DNA of 64,000 nt from Asparagopsis taxiformis (GCA_030407315.1 JALQPE010002096.1:62001-126000); one strand, 5' to 3'; positions 1 to 10,402 are shown, counted from the first letter of the stretch. Notes: a model not told the origin generated them from the letters alone. Numbers and translations are program-made.

Positions 1-325
1 TGCACGCTCCTGCCATCCCCTGTAATAATCGCCTCCTCATCCTTATCTAGAACTTCAGGTTTCGTGGCTCTACCTGGTATACAGGAAACCAAAGAGGTGA
101 TGATACTGATGACTGAGAGATCTTTAGATTTGACAATCCAATCTGAAAATTTGATGTTGAATCCATGGAGAAGACGACACGACATGCATCTGAACACGGA
201 TATTCACAGGCAGAAGAATGAATATCCTCAACATTAACATTCATCTCTGCCCCCAGACAGAAAATCACCCAGATCTCTAGCCGCCCACTCTCCTCAACAA
301 TCTGGATAAACAATAGACAATAATA
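1..325. other. Intergenic flank, no supported gene
   Basis: This stretch lies downstream of the minus-strand DNA glycosylase gene that ends at 326. It has only a short minus-strand open frame (47-313) with no recognisable domain and composition typical of non-coding DNA. I see no RNA gene or repeat here. Confidence 0.5.
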
Positions 326-1090
326 TCACGAGTCCGTGCTGTTCAAAACGTTTCTGACATCCCCTGCAAGTTTCTTGCAGGATAGGTACTGTGGACACTG
401 TACATGATGATCATTAACAATACCACACGCTTGCAAATGGGCATAAATGACCGTACTACCAACAAACCGAAAGCCTCTCTTCTTCAGATCCTTTGCAACC
501 CGATCAGAAAGTTCACTAGTACTTCTGGAAGGAGCACCATTACCAACACAACCATCAACCTGTCGAAAACCCGCAAACTTCCAGAAATACTCTGCAAGCC
601 CCATATTATTTTCCCTTAAACGCATAACCGCTTGTGCATTTGATATCGCGGCGCGAATTTTGAGTCGATTACGAATAATAGACGCATCCTGCATAAGACG
701 CTCGACATCAGCATCGGTCATTTTTGCCACGGCATCCTCTTTGAATTGGTGAAATACACGACGGAAATTATCGCGCTTATTCAGGATGGTTCGCCAGCTT
801 AAACCAGCCTGAAATGTCTCCAGAAGCAGCATCTCAAACATTTTTCGATCCGACGTCACAGGAATACCCCATTCATCGTCGTGATATTTGCTGTAGCCTT
901 CCGTCTTTCGGCTCCAGCCGCAGCGCGAGTCATCGGCAGTTTCTTCCGCGATTACACTGACTCTCTTTTGATGCTTGGCGGCAGCAGGCTCTGATTTCGG
1001 CTTGGCTGCGGTGCGACGCTGACTCGGTTTTCTGATGGCGCTTGCGGTAGAGGGGCTGGTTTTAGTTGCGGATCTTGTGCGTGGTGGCAT
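326..1090 (-). CDS. DNA-3-methyladenine glycosylase I (Tag family)
   Basis: Base-excision repair enzyme that removes 3-methyladenine from alkylated DNA. The 254-residue product has a basic, Ser/Pro/Lys-rich N-terminus (about 1-50) that could act as a nuclear localisation signal or organelle leader, then a full Tag domain (about 55-235). The zinc ligands of the family are present: Cys57 in RCGWS, His70 in KYHDDEWG, and His228 and Cys232 in VNDHHVQC. The catalytic-pocket segment LLLETFQAGLSW (Glu91, Trp99) and the DASIIRNRLKI motif are intact. I chose the ATG at 1088-1090 because its context (ACCAATGCC) is good and because the family-like part starts later. The frame stays open to an ATG at 1210, which would add 40 residues without family similarity. 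Tag is a bacterial-type enzyme also found in plants and algae. It could work in nucleus, plastid or mitochondrion; the sequence does not decide. Confidence 0.92.
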   Translation of the reverse strand: MPPRTRSATKTSPSTASAIRKPSQRRTAAKPKSEPAAAKHQKRVSVIAEETADDSRCGWSRKTEGYSKYHDDEWGIPVTSDRKMFEMLLLETFQAGLSWRTILNKRDNFRRVFHQFKEDAVAKMTDADVERLMQDASIIRNRLKIRAAISNAQAVMRLRENNMGLAEYFWKFAGFRQVDGCVGNGAPSRSTSELSDRVAKDLKKRGFRFVGSTVIYAHLQACGIVNDHHVQCPQYLSCKKLAGDVRNVLNSTDS

Positions 1091-1810
1091 TGGTGAGTGT
1101 AGTTGGTGTGGAACGGATGTTACGTGTTGATCGACTGGGATGACGGCATCAGCATCTGCCCCTGACGCAATCGTTCTGAGTTTTATCGGATATGCATGAA
1201 GTGACAACATTCATTTCTATTACTTTCTTATAAAAGTTTTTTCATATTTCAAAAATTCCGCAAGAGAATCTCTGGTCATGCCTTTGATTGAATGGATTAT
1301 ATTGAAAAAATAAATATATTGTTAAACACTCGTAACGATATTTTCTAGACCACGGATTTTATGGAGGTTTCGAAACTGCTGCACCGTGCATTTCATATTT
1401 TTTTGCTTGATCTATTGGGCCATGACGTGGCCTCAGTTCACAATATGACACAGTAAAATGAGAAACTGCCTATGACAAAAGGCCCAGAAAAAACAACAAC
1501 TTTAGAACACTGTCAACGAATGATACTACTGAGTGTTTAATAAAAATATTACACTGCAAAGCTCCTATAGGGCAAAAATCATCAATAATGTACACATTTC
1601 TGCGTGAGCACTACAGGCTTTTCACTGGGATCGCCCGAGGGAGTCACAGGACTGTAGAAGACTAGTTCTGTTATGTTCCGCCTGCAACACATATGCGGTA
1701 TTCTGTAGCTTTCCGTCTTGTGACAACATTAAGTCTTGTACATTTCCGATAAAGGCGAGCATCCTGGCAAGTAACCAAACATGGCCTTCCCATCTATCCA
1801 TACACAGGAA
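1091..1810. other. AT-rich intergenic region
   Basis: This holds the 5' leader and promoter of the glycosylase gene and the 3' side of the upstream minus-strand gene. It is AT-rich, with poly-A/T runs near 1220-1330, and no open frame with family similarity. A possible short final exon of the 1811-2929 gene may lie near 1670-1763 (see that entry). Confidence 0.5.
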
Positions 1811-2929
1811 TTAGTATTCAATACTTACCTCGCTGATTTCGCTCACCCCGCTGCCTATTGACCGTTCACTTCGCGCTGATTCTTCCGATATTCCTCCTTC
1901 TTCAACACCATCAGGTGGACCCATCTGCCGGAAGGTATCCGCTGCTTCCAAGCCGATGTACTGCTCGATCCATTCTGCGGCTTCTTCGATTTCTACGTTG
2001 AGGCTCAACAGAAGTTTCTTAATCCACAGGTATATTGCAATACTAGTATACCTTGCGAGTGAAGAATAGTATGCAATCGCTGCTGTAGAGTCCCTTCTGT
2101 CCACAGAAATATCGATGAGAACACCAATACTAACATGAACGCAGAAAGAATCGAGCAAGATGTTCGCGTTCGGGACCAATGGCTCCAAGTTTTCATCGTT
2201 CGGATCGATGATTACGTATGAAATAAATGCAATCTGCAGCATTTCTAGCAGATCTATCGAGATCTGGGATCTTGCATTTGGCCAACTCACTTTGTAGCAG
2301 CCGTCTGGATAACGATATACCTTGATGACAGAATTATTCCACTTATAGCTGATCTGCTGCGCTTCAGCGAGAGTTTCTGGAGTGATGACTGTATTTCGAT
2401 AGAAGGATAACGTGATATCCTGCAACACCCTGATAGCCATGACCAGAGAAGAAGACACTCCGTCTGGAAAAGTGAATTCACGAATACAGAGAATGTCATG
2501 AAAATTAAGGTGAACTTCTTTTCCAGCCATATATGCGTCCCAGAAACACTGAGTTTTAGACATGATTCCGAACGCTTCCGGAAACTGATTTCCAAACAGG
2601 CGCTTCTCCCCGCACTTGTTCATCATCGTGTAGAAACCATCCCAGAGGTTGTCAGATGCTGTTGTGTGACTTGCAAGATCTTCAAAATATGAATAAGGTT
2701 TCATAACGCGCTGCAATCCCTTATAATCTTTGACAGAGAGCATTTGTATCGATATCTTTCCCCACTCGTCCTCCCTCCGTACCTCGACTCGTTGGAATGT
2801 CACTCGAATGTTCATGAGTTCCCTGAAGAACTTTCGGAGCTCAAAGTGTGCTTCGAGCACCAAGGTATTTCTCACAACGGTAGGCATCAAATAGGACGTC
2901 ATAGAATTACAAAAGAACAATGTGGGCAT
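1811..2929 (-). CDS. Unknown protein, 372-residue exon, probably spliced at its 3' end
   Basis: I do not recognise this protein. The open frame has balanced composition, with aromatic-rich stretches (for example WDGFYTMMNKCG, CFWDAYMAGKE, VYRYPDGCYKVSW) and a hydrophobic part near residues 240-320, and ends in a Ser/Glu-rich tail. There is no clear signal peptide or zinc motif. The start is the ATG at 2927-2929; a later Met (residue 15, MPTVVRNT) is an alternative. The last five codons before the stop read GTA AGT ATT GAA TAC, so the sequence GAG|GTAAGT at the 1829/1828 border is a consensus splice donor, with a TACTAAT branch-like motif right after it. The true C-terminus is therefore probably in another exon below 1770, for example after the CCAG acceptor ending at 1764. 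It lies between Tag and a gene-poor stretch; context gives no hint of function. Confidence 0.6.
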   Translation of the reverse strand: MPTLFFCNSMTSYLMPTVVRNTLVLEAHFELRKFFRELMNIRVTFQRVEVRREDEWGKISIQMLSVKDYKGLQRVMKPYSYFEDLASHTTASDNLWDGFYTMMNKCGEKRLFGNQFPEAFGIMSKTQCFWDAYMAGKEVHLNFHDILCIREFTFPDGVSSSLVMAIRVLQDITLSFYRNTVITPETLAEAQQISYKWNNSVIKVYRYPDGCYKVSWPNARSQISIDLLEMLQIAFISYVIIDPNDENLEPLVPNANILLDSFCVHVSIGVLIDISVDRRDSTAAIAYYSSLARYTSIAIYLWIKKLLLSLNVEIEEAAEWIEQYIGLEAADTFRQMGPPDGVEEGGISEESARSERSIGSGVSEISEVSIEY

Positions 2930-3859
2930 GAGAGTTTCGTTAATGTGCGGCAGAGCTGTGCAGAGTCAATGAGATGGATCTCAGGGTATCCGAACTGAGT
3001 TGCACTCGCGCTTTTATACCTAAGGCAGATCCGGTTACGAAGTGAAAAAGCGCGGGTCCTGAAGGGCTTTCGGGGCTGTTTTTGGGGGTGTACGGCGCAT
3101 GTTAGCTCAATGTCCCATAAATCTGCTCTAATGCAGGGGGCGCGGAGTGAACAGCTTGTCGAATCGACGGTCAAAATGATATTCTGTGGACAAGCGTCTA
3201 AAAAGCGCGCACTAACTTAGGTCGCAACGGCAAGAATGAAATAGGCTTGGCTGAAATAGTGATTGTTTAATGGAGTAACTGCGATAAGGATCCAAAAAAG
3301 TATTTTATCGAGCGACGGCGGTGGGAATAGGCTATATCCTGGCGCATCCGCCGTCGCATGATATATCGCCGATTACAGTTCATTGGTCGGCGAAAATAAC
3401 CATGTGAGCTGGTGCCGCCGCTTGATCTAGGTATATATCGCTTGTGGAAATGCCCTTCGCGGAGAACCGAGTACACGAGCTACGGGAGCATTCTTAGCGG
3501 ACACAGGTGGCCTCCATTTACCAATAGCTGCTTTTCTCGCGTGCCAAGCCAGCAAATGAGGAGCTCCGTACAGATGTCAGGGTCTCTGTCGAACGCTGGA
3601 AGGCAGTGTATGCTCGTGTAATAGATTGGTGGCGCAACACATTGCTGCATATGCTGTTTGAAATTGTGTTGCATGATATGGTTTCTGCATCGATGAGGTT
3701 TGCATCATCTGGCTTTATTGCACGGGCCAGGATACGGTAAAGAATGCCGCGCGATTTCGCCACTGTTGAACGATGAATGTCAAACTGACAACACTACAGG
3801 CACCGTAGAATGGTTGATGACTAGCTCACTTGCCGGCCATGAGATGACAAATCCGTGAC

Positions 3860-3877
3860 TTGTTGAACGTTCAACAA
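3860..3877. repeat. Perfect 18-bp palindrome
   Basis: The sequence TTGTTGAACGTTCAACAA is its own reverse complement. Half of it (TGTTGAACG) also occurs about 100 bp upstream at 3764-3772. It could be a protein-binding site or a remnant of mobile DNA. Confidence 0.6.
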
Positions 3878-4303
3878 TGGAACTAGCCATCGCCGCTTAA
3901 CCAATAGGAAACGAAATGAATGCTAGCCCACTGTCGGTATTGTACTAAACTTCAGCCTGGAAAATGCATTGGAACTTCCTCAATTGGGTTCTATCAATCA
4001 TAACGACCTGGCGAGTCGAGTTATGATACATTTGGTTCGGCTGTTTTCTAGCCGATCAGTGAAGTATTACGGGGATCATTGAGAGTAAGCAGCCTGGCAA
4101 TCGAATGCGTGAGTTGAAGTGGTCTTGAGGTTTCAAGTGGTATGTGTGGAATAATGTGCCACACCTCACTGCATCTTTGTGCGAATTATTCATCGTGAAA
4201 CTTTGCACCACCGCATTGAAGGATCCATTGCAAAACAAACAACGCAAGCTGAGAGCGTAATCGTTGAATGTGTGCAAATACCATGAATGCAAATCATCGC
4301 CCG

Positions 4304-4330
4304 GCATGAATGCCGCGGCGGCATTCATGC
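4304..4330. repeat. 27-bp near-perfect palindrome (13-bp arms)
   Basis: The arms GCATGAATGCCGC (4304-4316) and GCGGCATTCATGC (4318-4330) are exact reverse complements with one central G. As RNA or single-stranded DNA this would form a tight hairpin. No gene overlaps it. Confidence 0.7.
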
Positions 4331-5618
4331 TGGACACTTTTCTGCCCCGTTTGAGATCAACAAAAATAATAAAATAAAGCCGTAGATCGAAGAGCACTGA
4401 TGGGCCAATGGAAGGCACCAGAAGCTTCCCCTCAGATATGGTAAATTACAGAAATATACGGCATGTTACGATTGGCTACACCTCGTGCAGCCAATTGTTT
4501 CTGGCCAATGGCTGGCTGTTCCATTCCAACTGTCGGCAGTTCATTTTAGTGTTGGTGGGCGCCGTGTCGGCGTCCCCCGCTGTGGAAGCGAAGATACTGA
4601 TCTGTTATTGTATATTATTGTTGATTGCGTTCATTTTACGGCACCTCCAGGGGAGCGCGCGGCACAACGCGTTACACTTGATAATTCATTATGCCTTCTG
4701 CCGCCGTCGTTGCCGTTTCTCGTCAACAGCGACAGGCTGTTAATCCTGAGCGGCGGCGTATTGCGGCATTCGTGCTTTCCCAGCGCAGCATCCACAGCAG
4801 CACTGCCAACGTTCGTCTGGACACCAGTACAGGTCTTCATGGTCCACTTGCATGGATTTGTGTTCCTACACCTGAATCCTGAGGATGTGCTGTGATACTT
4901 GCAACCCTTGTGCCGTGTTTGACCTGCCCAAACATAGATGAGGCAATGCTAGTGGCATTTGTGCCGAGTCAACGCCTATGTTACGCTAACAGTGCTTCTG
5001 AGAGCTTCCTGGAAGATGGAACTCTTTTCATTTCTATGCAGCTATGTGACTGGCTGCACATAATCCACTGACAAATACAAGCTATTTCTGGAATGAAACG
5101 CTGTACAACGCATTTGGGGTGTCTACCATCTCGACCAGGAACAGCACTCTGAGCACTATTCCTCCAATATGTCGTAAACTCCACCTATTAGTGGAATGTC
5201 TTTTTCCACCGTACCGCCACTGGTGGTTTGCCAGTGTGTCAGGGAGGTACGAAATGACCTTTCTGCACAGTCTTTGCACGTGTAACAAAGAGCTGTTTAA
5301 TTCACGTGACAGTATTATACGCTTCTAAAACAACGGCATCCTAGGCAAAGTGGCTAAGCGTATATTACGAAAGTGCCCATTGCCGAAACAACTGCACGTG
5401 CAAACTGTCACGGTGGTGTGGAAACTCTGATCGAGTGGAAGCCAACAAGAAAATACACAAATATTTTCAAACTTGAAACTTGCCACGCTTCCGATACAGC
5501 TGCTCAAGTAGCTCGCACCATCGATCAAGGTGTCGCGAATCCCACCCTGGTTTGTTCATTCAACGCAACTGATCCGATTCAATCCAATCCGTCCGCTTTC
5601 AATCCTCATCTCTAGCAC

Positions 5619-5625
5619 TATAAAA
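5619..5625 (+). promoter_or_regulatory. TATA-box-like motif very close to a start codon
   Basis: TATAAAA lies only 8 nt before the ATG at 5634. If it works as a TATA box, transcription would begin inside the annotated frame, which would favour the in-frame ATG at 5781. It may also be a chance match. Confidence 0.25.
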
Positions 5626-5633
5626 CGCACACA

Positions 5634-6131
5634 ATGGCCGCCTTTACATGCGCACCGGGCATCAACCGAGGCGCCAACGCATCATTTGCGCAACCTTTCC
5701 ACCCGAACCGTCAACCGTCGATCCGTGACAGACGGGTACCGCGACATGCACGAGTTACGCGGCGTACGTGCGCGCCGTTGATGGCGTTCAAGGACAATCT
5801 ATCGCAGCTACCGCATCGGCAGGGACAGGTGATCGATCTGTACGCGTTTTGTTCCAAGGGGATCCGACAGTCGAAGATGGACAAACAAATCGCCAATCAG
5901 AAAGGCTCCAGTGCCAGTTTTCAGATTTATGCAAATGTACTGCACGATCATCGCGGCGTTCTTGACATAACTGCCGCACAAGAGGCGCTGCACATCTACG
6001 CCGAGATAGTGGATGAGGCCGCTTCTCATCGCGGATCACATCCGAATGTGGATACGTTGCTTGAGATCGTCAATGATCCTGATGGTGGAATTTCCTACGT
6101 TGGAGCTATTGACGGCGACTACTTGGCGTAG
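5634..6131 (+). CDS. Unknown protein, predicted plastid-targeted
   Basis: A 165-residue product of no family I recognise. The first ~50 residues (MAAFTCAPGINRGANASF and on) are rich in Ala, Arg, Pro and Ser, poor in acidic residues, and have Phe at position 4, as red algal plastid transit peptides do. The rest (about 52-165) is a compact, mostly helical-looking domain with segments such as GQVIDLYAFCSKG and AAQEALHIYAEIVDEAA, ending in an acidic tail GAIDGDYLA. The ATG at 5634 has good context (ACAATGGCC), but a TATA-like motif sits 8 nt upstream and a second ATG at 5781 (MAFKDNLSQ) also looks like a possible start. The neighbour on the minus strand ends at 6342, so the two genes converge. 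Plastid targeting is inferred from composition only. Confidence 0.65.
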   Translation: MAAFTCAPGINRGANASFAQPFHPNRQPSIRDRRVPRHARVTRRTCAPLMAFKDNLSQLPHRQGQVIDLYAFCSKGIRQSKMDKQIANQKGSSASFQIYANVLHDHRGVLDITAAQEALHIYAEIVDEAASHRGSHPNVDTLLEIVNDPDGGISYVGAIDGDYLA

Positions 6132-6341
6132 TACATGGCCACAAGCCAGACCTGGCAAGGATATACAAGTCGTGAAGGCACAGAGAATTCGGCGTTGGCA
6201 ATACTGATGGCCTGGTTGACGATGCTCGCAAACCCGCAGGTTGTCCCTGGGAGATTGCAGTGGGAAAGTTGAAATAGATGTATACGTTTCTCAAGCTAGA
6301 GCCAAGAGCCGAAATGCGTGGAAAACATGTTATGAAGCAAT

Positions 6342-6965
6342 TTATTGGGCCGATTTGTGCTCTGCTATAACACGTTGAACAGCCTGGCGAAGACTGGCCT
6401 CCGAGCCATCGCCGTACGTCTTAGTGAGCATAACCTTGAATTGGTCAATAACCTCTGCATAACCAGCGTAAAATTCATGCATGTTACTGATAATAGCCTG
6501 CTCTACAAAGCTGCCAACAAACGGGATATCCACGCTACACTCGCCCTCCAGCACGTGCAAGCAGCGTTCCACGGCGGCATCCTGAGCGACATCGGGCTGC
6601 AATTCGTGCATGAGCAGCTTACCAGTGGACTTGATATACTCTGCCAAAACGCTAGGCTGGATAGAAAACGACTGTTCGTACGGGGCTTGCTCATCGTCCC
6701 ACACCTGCGTATCGGTAACCTCGATAAGCGACTCGTCGATGATGGAACGCACCACGTCTGGAATCTGCACGGTGCTCGGCACGTACACCTGTTTACGCGT
6801 CATGCACGAATCCGACGCGGTGGTCGCCTGCGCGGGCGTCGACTCCATGCGTTGCAACGCGCCGCATTCCACCATGAAGCGCGTGAACACCGGCGTCGCG
6901 CGCAGCTGCCATAGCAGGTCGCGCGCGATGTTGAGCTGCACGACGACGTTGAAGGAGGACACCAT
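6342..6965 (-). CDS. START-like (SRPBCC / DUF2505-like) domain protein
   Basis: The 207-residue protein looks like a single small lipid-binding-type fold of the START/SRPBCC superfamily. It opens with a hydrophobic strand and helix (FNVVVQLNIARDLLWQLRA, where START-like domains carry a strand followed by a helix with a conserved Trp). It goes on through RKQVYVPSTVQIPDVVRS, and has the ECSVDIPFVGSFVEQAI segment that resembles the VKVPLVGGKIE-type motif before the long C-terminal helix of DUF2505-like proteins. There is no signal or transit peptide, so it is probably cytosolic or peripheral to membranes. A ligand cannot be predicted. The start ATG at 6963-6965 is the only Met before the domain. 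The family call rests on a remembered motif pattern, so a different START-like subfamily is possible. Confidence 0.6.
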   Translation of the reverse strand: MVSSFNVVVQLNIARDLLWQLRATPVFTRFMVECGALQRMESTPAQATTASDSCMTRKQVYVPSTVQIPDVVRSIIDESLIEVTDTQVWDDEQAPYEQSFSIQPSVLAEYIKSTGKLLMHELQPDVAQDAAVERCLHVLEGECSVDIPFVGSFVEQAIISNMHEFYAGYAEVIDQFKVMLTKTYGDGSEASLRQAVQRVIAEHKSAQ

Positions 6966-7545
6966 TGCGGACTAGCGGCGGGACAACGGGCGGATGACGG
7001 CGGGGAATTTGCGACCGACCTGCGGCCTCATTTGCGCCGGTTGGCTCGCGGATTGGCGCGGGGTGGCGGATGGCGGGCGAGAACGGCATGTAATTATAGG
7101 AGATATTTGGGACAGCGGGGCGCTTTCAGACGCGTCCGTGCCGATGGGGCGCGAGTGAAGATGCGGGCGTTGTAGGCGTTGGTGCTTGTGATTGGCTTAG
7201 GTTGGTGTGATGGCACTGCTGGATGCCACGTGGTTGCGTGGCGTGGTTGAGGTGATAGTTGGCAGATTTGGAACACTTGCTGATGACGTTGCTGGGAGTT
7301 GTGTGGCGGTTGCATACTCGCCGTGATGATGCGGTTCAGCCGTGTGTGAACCGTTGAATATTGGTTTCGGACAGATTGTTTGGACGGGAATGGACGCGTT
7401 GAGATTTTGTGAGAGGTCGAGGCAGTGCTTTGCAAGTTGCTATGGGAATGTATTACGCGTTTGTTTCTGGTAGATTTGATTAATCTGGTGTAGCCAGCCA
7501 TGCATCCATCACATCATGTCATTATCGACAGGGAGACAAACGTAT

Positions 7546-7617
7546 TCATGTAAGGAATAATTGTCGCCTGATTATTGGTAGATATATACTGAAAAAAATG
7601 TGTTATTCCTTACATGA
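7546..7617. repeat. 15-bp inverted repeat with 42-nt spacer
   Basis: The left arm TCATGTAAGGAATAA (7546-7560) and right arm TTATTCCTTACATGA (7603-7617) are exact reverse complements. The spacer is AT-rich. This could be a small fold-back element (MITE-like) or a hairpin in a transcript. No target-site duplication is obvious. Confidence 0.65.
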
Positions 7618-9038
7618 TCGACAGCTTGAGACCATTCGCGTCATGAGAAACGTGGCGAAAGAATGCCATTGTCAATTTGTTGCTTCAACACAGATTTGCA
7701 TTAACTCAGTCCCTCTTACACCTAAACGTGTACCACATATCGGATGCAATAGCTACATGTATTCAAGGTATATTATTCCACCACTCTGACGAGACAAAAA
7801 ACAGGGCACTCGTATCTCTGTGACGCTCAAGCTTGTAAACAAGTCTCTAGTTCAGTTGTAAGGGGCGTAGAATCAAGCTCTCAACAAAGATAGAAATAGA
7901 TGGCGAAAAGCTGTCTATTTCGCTGCAAACCTAATACTCCCCAAAATCCCGACACGATTCAAATCATTTTTTAATTCTTCCATCAGTACGTTTTACTCGC
8001 ACCATGGGTACCACGTTACAACTAGATCCTACGGAAGCAGTAAGCCGGTGACTGGTGTGTGCTCTCACTATTGCAGACGGTAGTCTGTTTCTGGATGAGA
8101 TGCGGGGCAGGTCAGTATTGTAAACATAACCTAGGGGTTATTCCTTGTAGTTCCGCCTCTCTCGTGTTCACACGATAAATAGATCGATCGATTTGTAACT
8201 CCTCTCATTGGGTTGACTGTTAACCAGAAATTCACATCACATGAATGTTACCCGCTTCACATGTGTAGGCGAGTACCTGAAATAATTTCATATCCAAGTG
8301 TGATGCACGCTAGAGCTTTCGGTTTTCTGCGAGGCTGTATCCGCCAGAACAAGTTAGTGCCGCCGCTTAATGCGCCTGTATTTTCGTGGTCGCCCTTATC
8401 AGGGCGATGTTAGTAGCTTCTTGGGATAACATCTTCCCCTCTACCTCCTCGGGGCATGGACCCTCTCCGCATTCGGAGACGGTACTTGGATAAGGGCATT
8501 GAGCAGGCCCCCTGACGACTCTAGACTACGGAAAGTGAAGGTGAGGTCGCTTGAGAGAATGAAGATCTTGAGGAGTAAAGACACCGCACTCCGAAGGTAG
8601 AGAGGACGTGCGGACTATGCCCGTTTTCGGGAGCGGTGAGCAGCTAGAGGTAGATGGGCGAATGAGCCACTAGAGGGCCGTGCAGCATGGGTTATTACAA
8701 TTATCAAACCGATACCAAGATAATCATGTTAATTGTAGTAACTTGTTAACACCTGTATACACTCAGTAAGCCATGCATTTACGTGGGGTACGTAGTCCGC
8801 ATGCAGCGGATGTGGACAATGGCTTATCCGACAGTTGACCATATGGCCTAACTCGTAGCAAGACATCACAGCATTGTGACTGTCTCTGCGAGGTCACAGA
8901 AAACTCTAGCTTCAGAATGTATATCTATGCCAAACACTTAGGCAACTTGGAAAGACAACATGAACACAACTACAAAAACAGTCGTGGCATTAAATTTAGT
9001 TCTTCTCTAGAACGATGGATGAATACCTGCACCAATCC

Positions 9039-9106
9039 GAAGACCCCAAACTCCGTGCGACGAGTTCACTCTGAAGACCCCAGCTTCCGTTCAACGAAGC
9101 CTCTGA
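9039..9106. repeat. Two degenerate 34-bp tandem repeats
   Basis: Both units start with GAAGACCCCA and share TCCGT and ACGA at the same spacing (9039-9072 and 9073-9106). A related AAGACCCC...TTCCGTGCGA segment occurs near 11263, about 2.2 kb downstream, which suggests a dispersed repeat family. Confidence 0.55.
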
Positions 9107-9812
9107 CACGTCCGTCGCGAATCTCAGGCTAGAAAACCCCCTGCGAGTGAAAGCGTAGCAGGTTCCCCCAGCTTGTCTCCTTTGATCACCCTGTGACTTT
9201 CGAGTCACCCTCATTACTTAATCATATCAATCATCCTTGGTCGTGATGATTTGCGTCTGTCCGCCAAACTGGTGAGGTCAGTCGCCACAGTTCTGACTAG
9301 GCAGATGATACGTTACAGAGTGTTTGATATTGCAAATGCAACAGGAAGGGTTGCCCGACAGTACAGCACGTTAAAGCCCCAGTCTATACATCGGATGTCA
9401 CCTAGCGTACGAAAACATGTGTACATCTGACATCTCATAGATATAATGATAGGATACGAGCGGGAAATGAAAAACTACTTTGATATCGGGGCACCACTTC
9501 ATGTGGAATCCAGAAAACGTAATTGTCAGCTGTTAAGAGCCATTCCAACTCCGAGGTCAGACAGCGAGATGTTATCCCTTTTCGCAGGCCATCTATCCCT
9601 TGCGATTCTCACGGCCCCTCAACTGTCTAGGTCTTTCCTTATCCTCGACGACTGAAACAATACGAGTTGAAGAAATACAGATGTGAATAAAAAGGTCTGG
9701 ATACAATAACACAGGTATCTTTCGGTCTATATGTTCTGGAGGGCGGTCTGTACTCTCATTTGGTTCGAAGTAGGCAGTACTGACCGTATTGTCCCTGTTC
9801 TCCACCTAAGGC

Positions 9813-10402
9813 TGTACGCGTAGACCGCCTGCCCGCGCTCGCCACTCCGGTCGCGTCACTCCGGTCGATCCGCGCGGTACGCGGAAGCGATTTCACGGTA
9901 GTTCAGACTAGTCTCTCTACGAGGCAAGGTAAACCGGTACCCGAATGTACCCCGCGCCGCCCCTCGCTCGAGACGGCGCGTCGCAAGTTTATTAGTTTAT
10001 CTCTCCGCTCGCCGCCGCGCATTGTTCGAGGCTGGTGTCTCTGCTTGATAGCGAGATCACTGTCGCGCCTCGACGCGAGCTCATCCGATCAGTTTCGGGG
10101 CCGATATGGCGAGTAACTCCCTTCACCTGATTTACAGTGTCTCGGGGAGCCCGCAAGATCCTCGAGGGATATTTCTCGTCACTACGTAACCCCGAGAGTA
10201 GAATACAGTATCTGTACCCGCGAGACGTAGGGGGTAGAACAGTCCCATCTTGGGAAGTGCAACCGAAAGTATCCATTACTAGGCGGTTGGGTAGCTAGAT
10301 GAGGCCCAAAATGGCGTAGTCTAGCCAGATGCTGTGGTGCAGCGCGTAAAATACAGGACTGAACGTCCTCAACGTGGGTAGCAGCGCCACCCAATAGTTA
10401 CA
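9813..10402. mobile_element. Possible solo LTR (TGTA...TACA, 590 bp, GC-rich)
   Basis: This block is clearly richer in G+C than its flanks, starts TGTACGCG and ends AGTTACA, so it has the TG...CA ends usual for LTRs. On the minus strand it contains an AATAAA polyadenylation-like motif (TAATAAACTTGCG). The flanks share CCTAAG (9805-9810 and 10406-10411), but these copies sit 2-3 nt from the ends and are not a clean 5-bp target duplication. No primer-binding site, polypurine tract or second LTR copy is visible in the window. Confidence 0.3.

Larger units (their letters stand above)
2930..5633. other. Gene-poor region with palindromes
   Basis: About 2.7 kb with no open frame I can support. Short frames (4056-4418 minus, 4485-4895 plus) show no domain and overlap on opposite strands. 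The region contains two perfect palindromes (listed separately) and a copy of TGTTGAACG at 3764-3772, repeated within the palindrome at 3860-3877. It may be decayed mobile-element DNA, but I see no coding remnant. Confidence 0.45.

Noticed and set aside
4485..4895. 136-codon plus-strand frame as a gene
   Set aside because: No domain, overlapping frames on both strands, and cysteine/leucine-rich random-looking composition.
7094..7501. 135-codon minus-strand frame upstream of the START-like gene
   Set aside because: Low-complexity His/Thr/Ser-rich translation with no domain. It lies where the promoter and leader should be.
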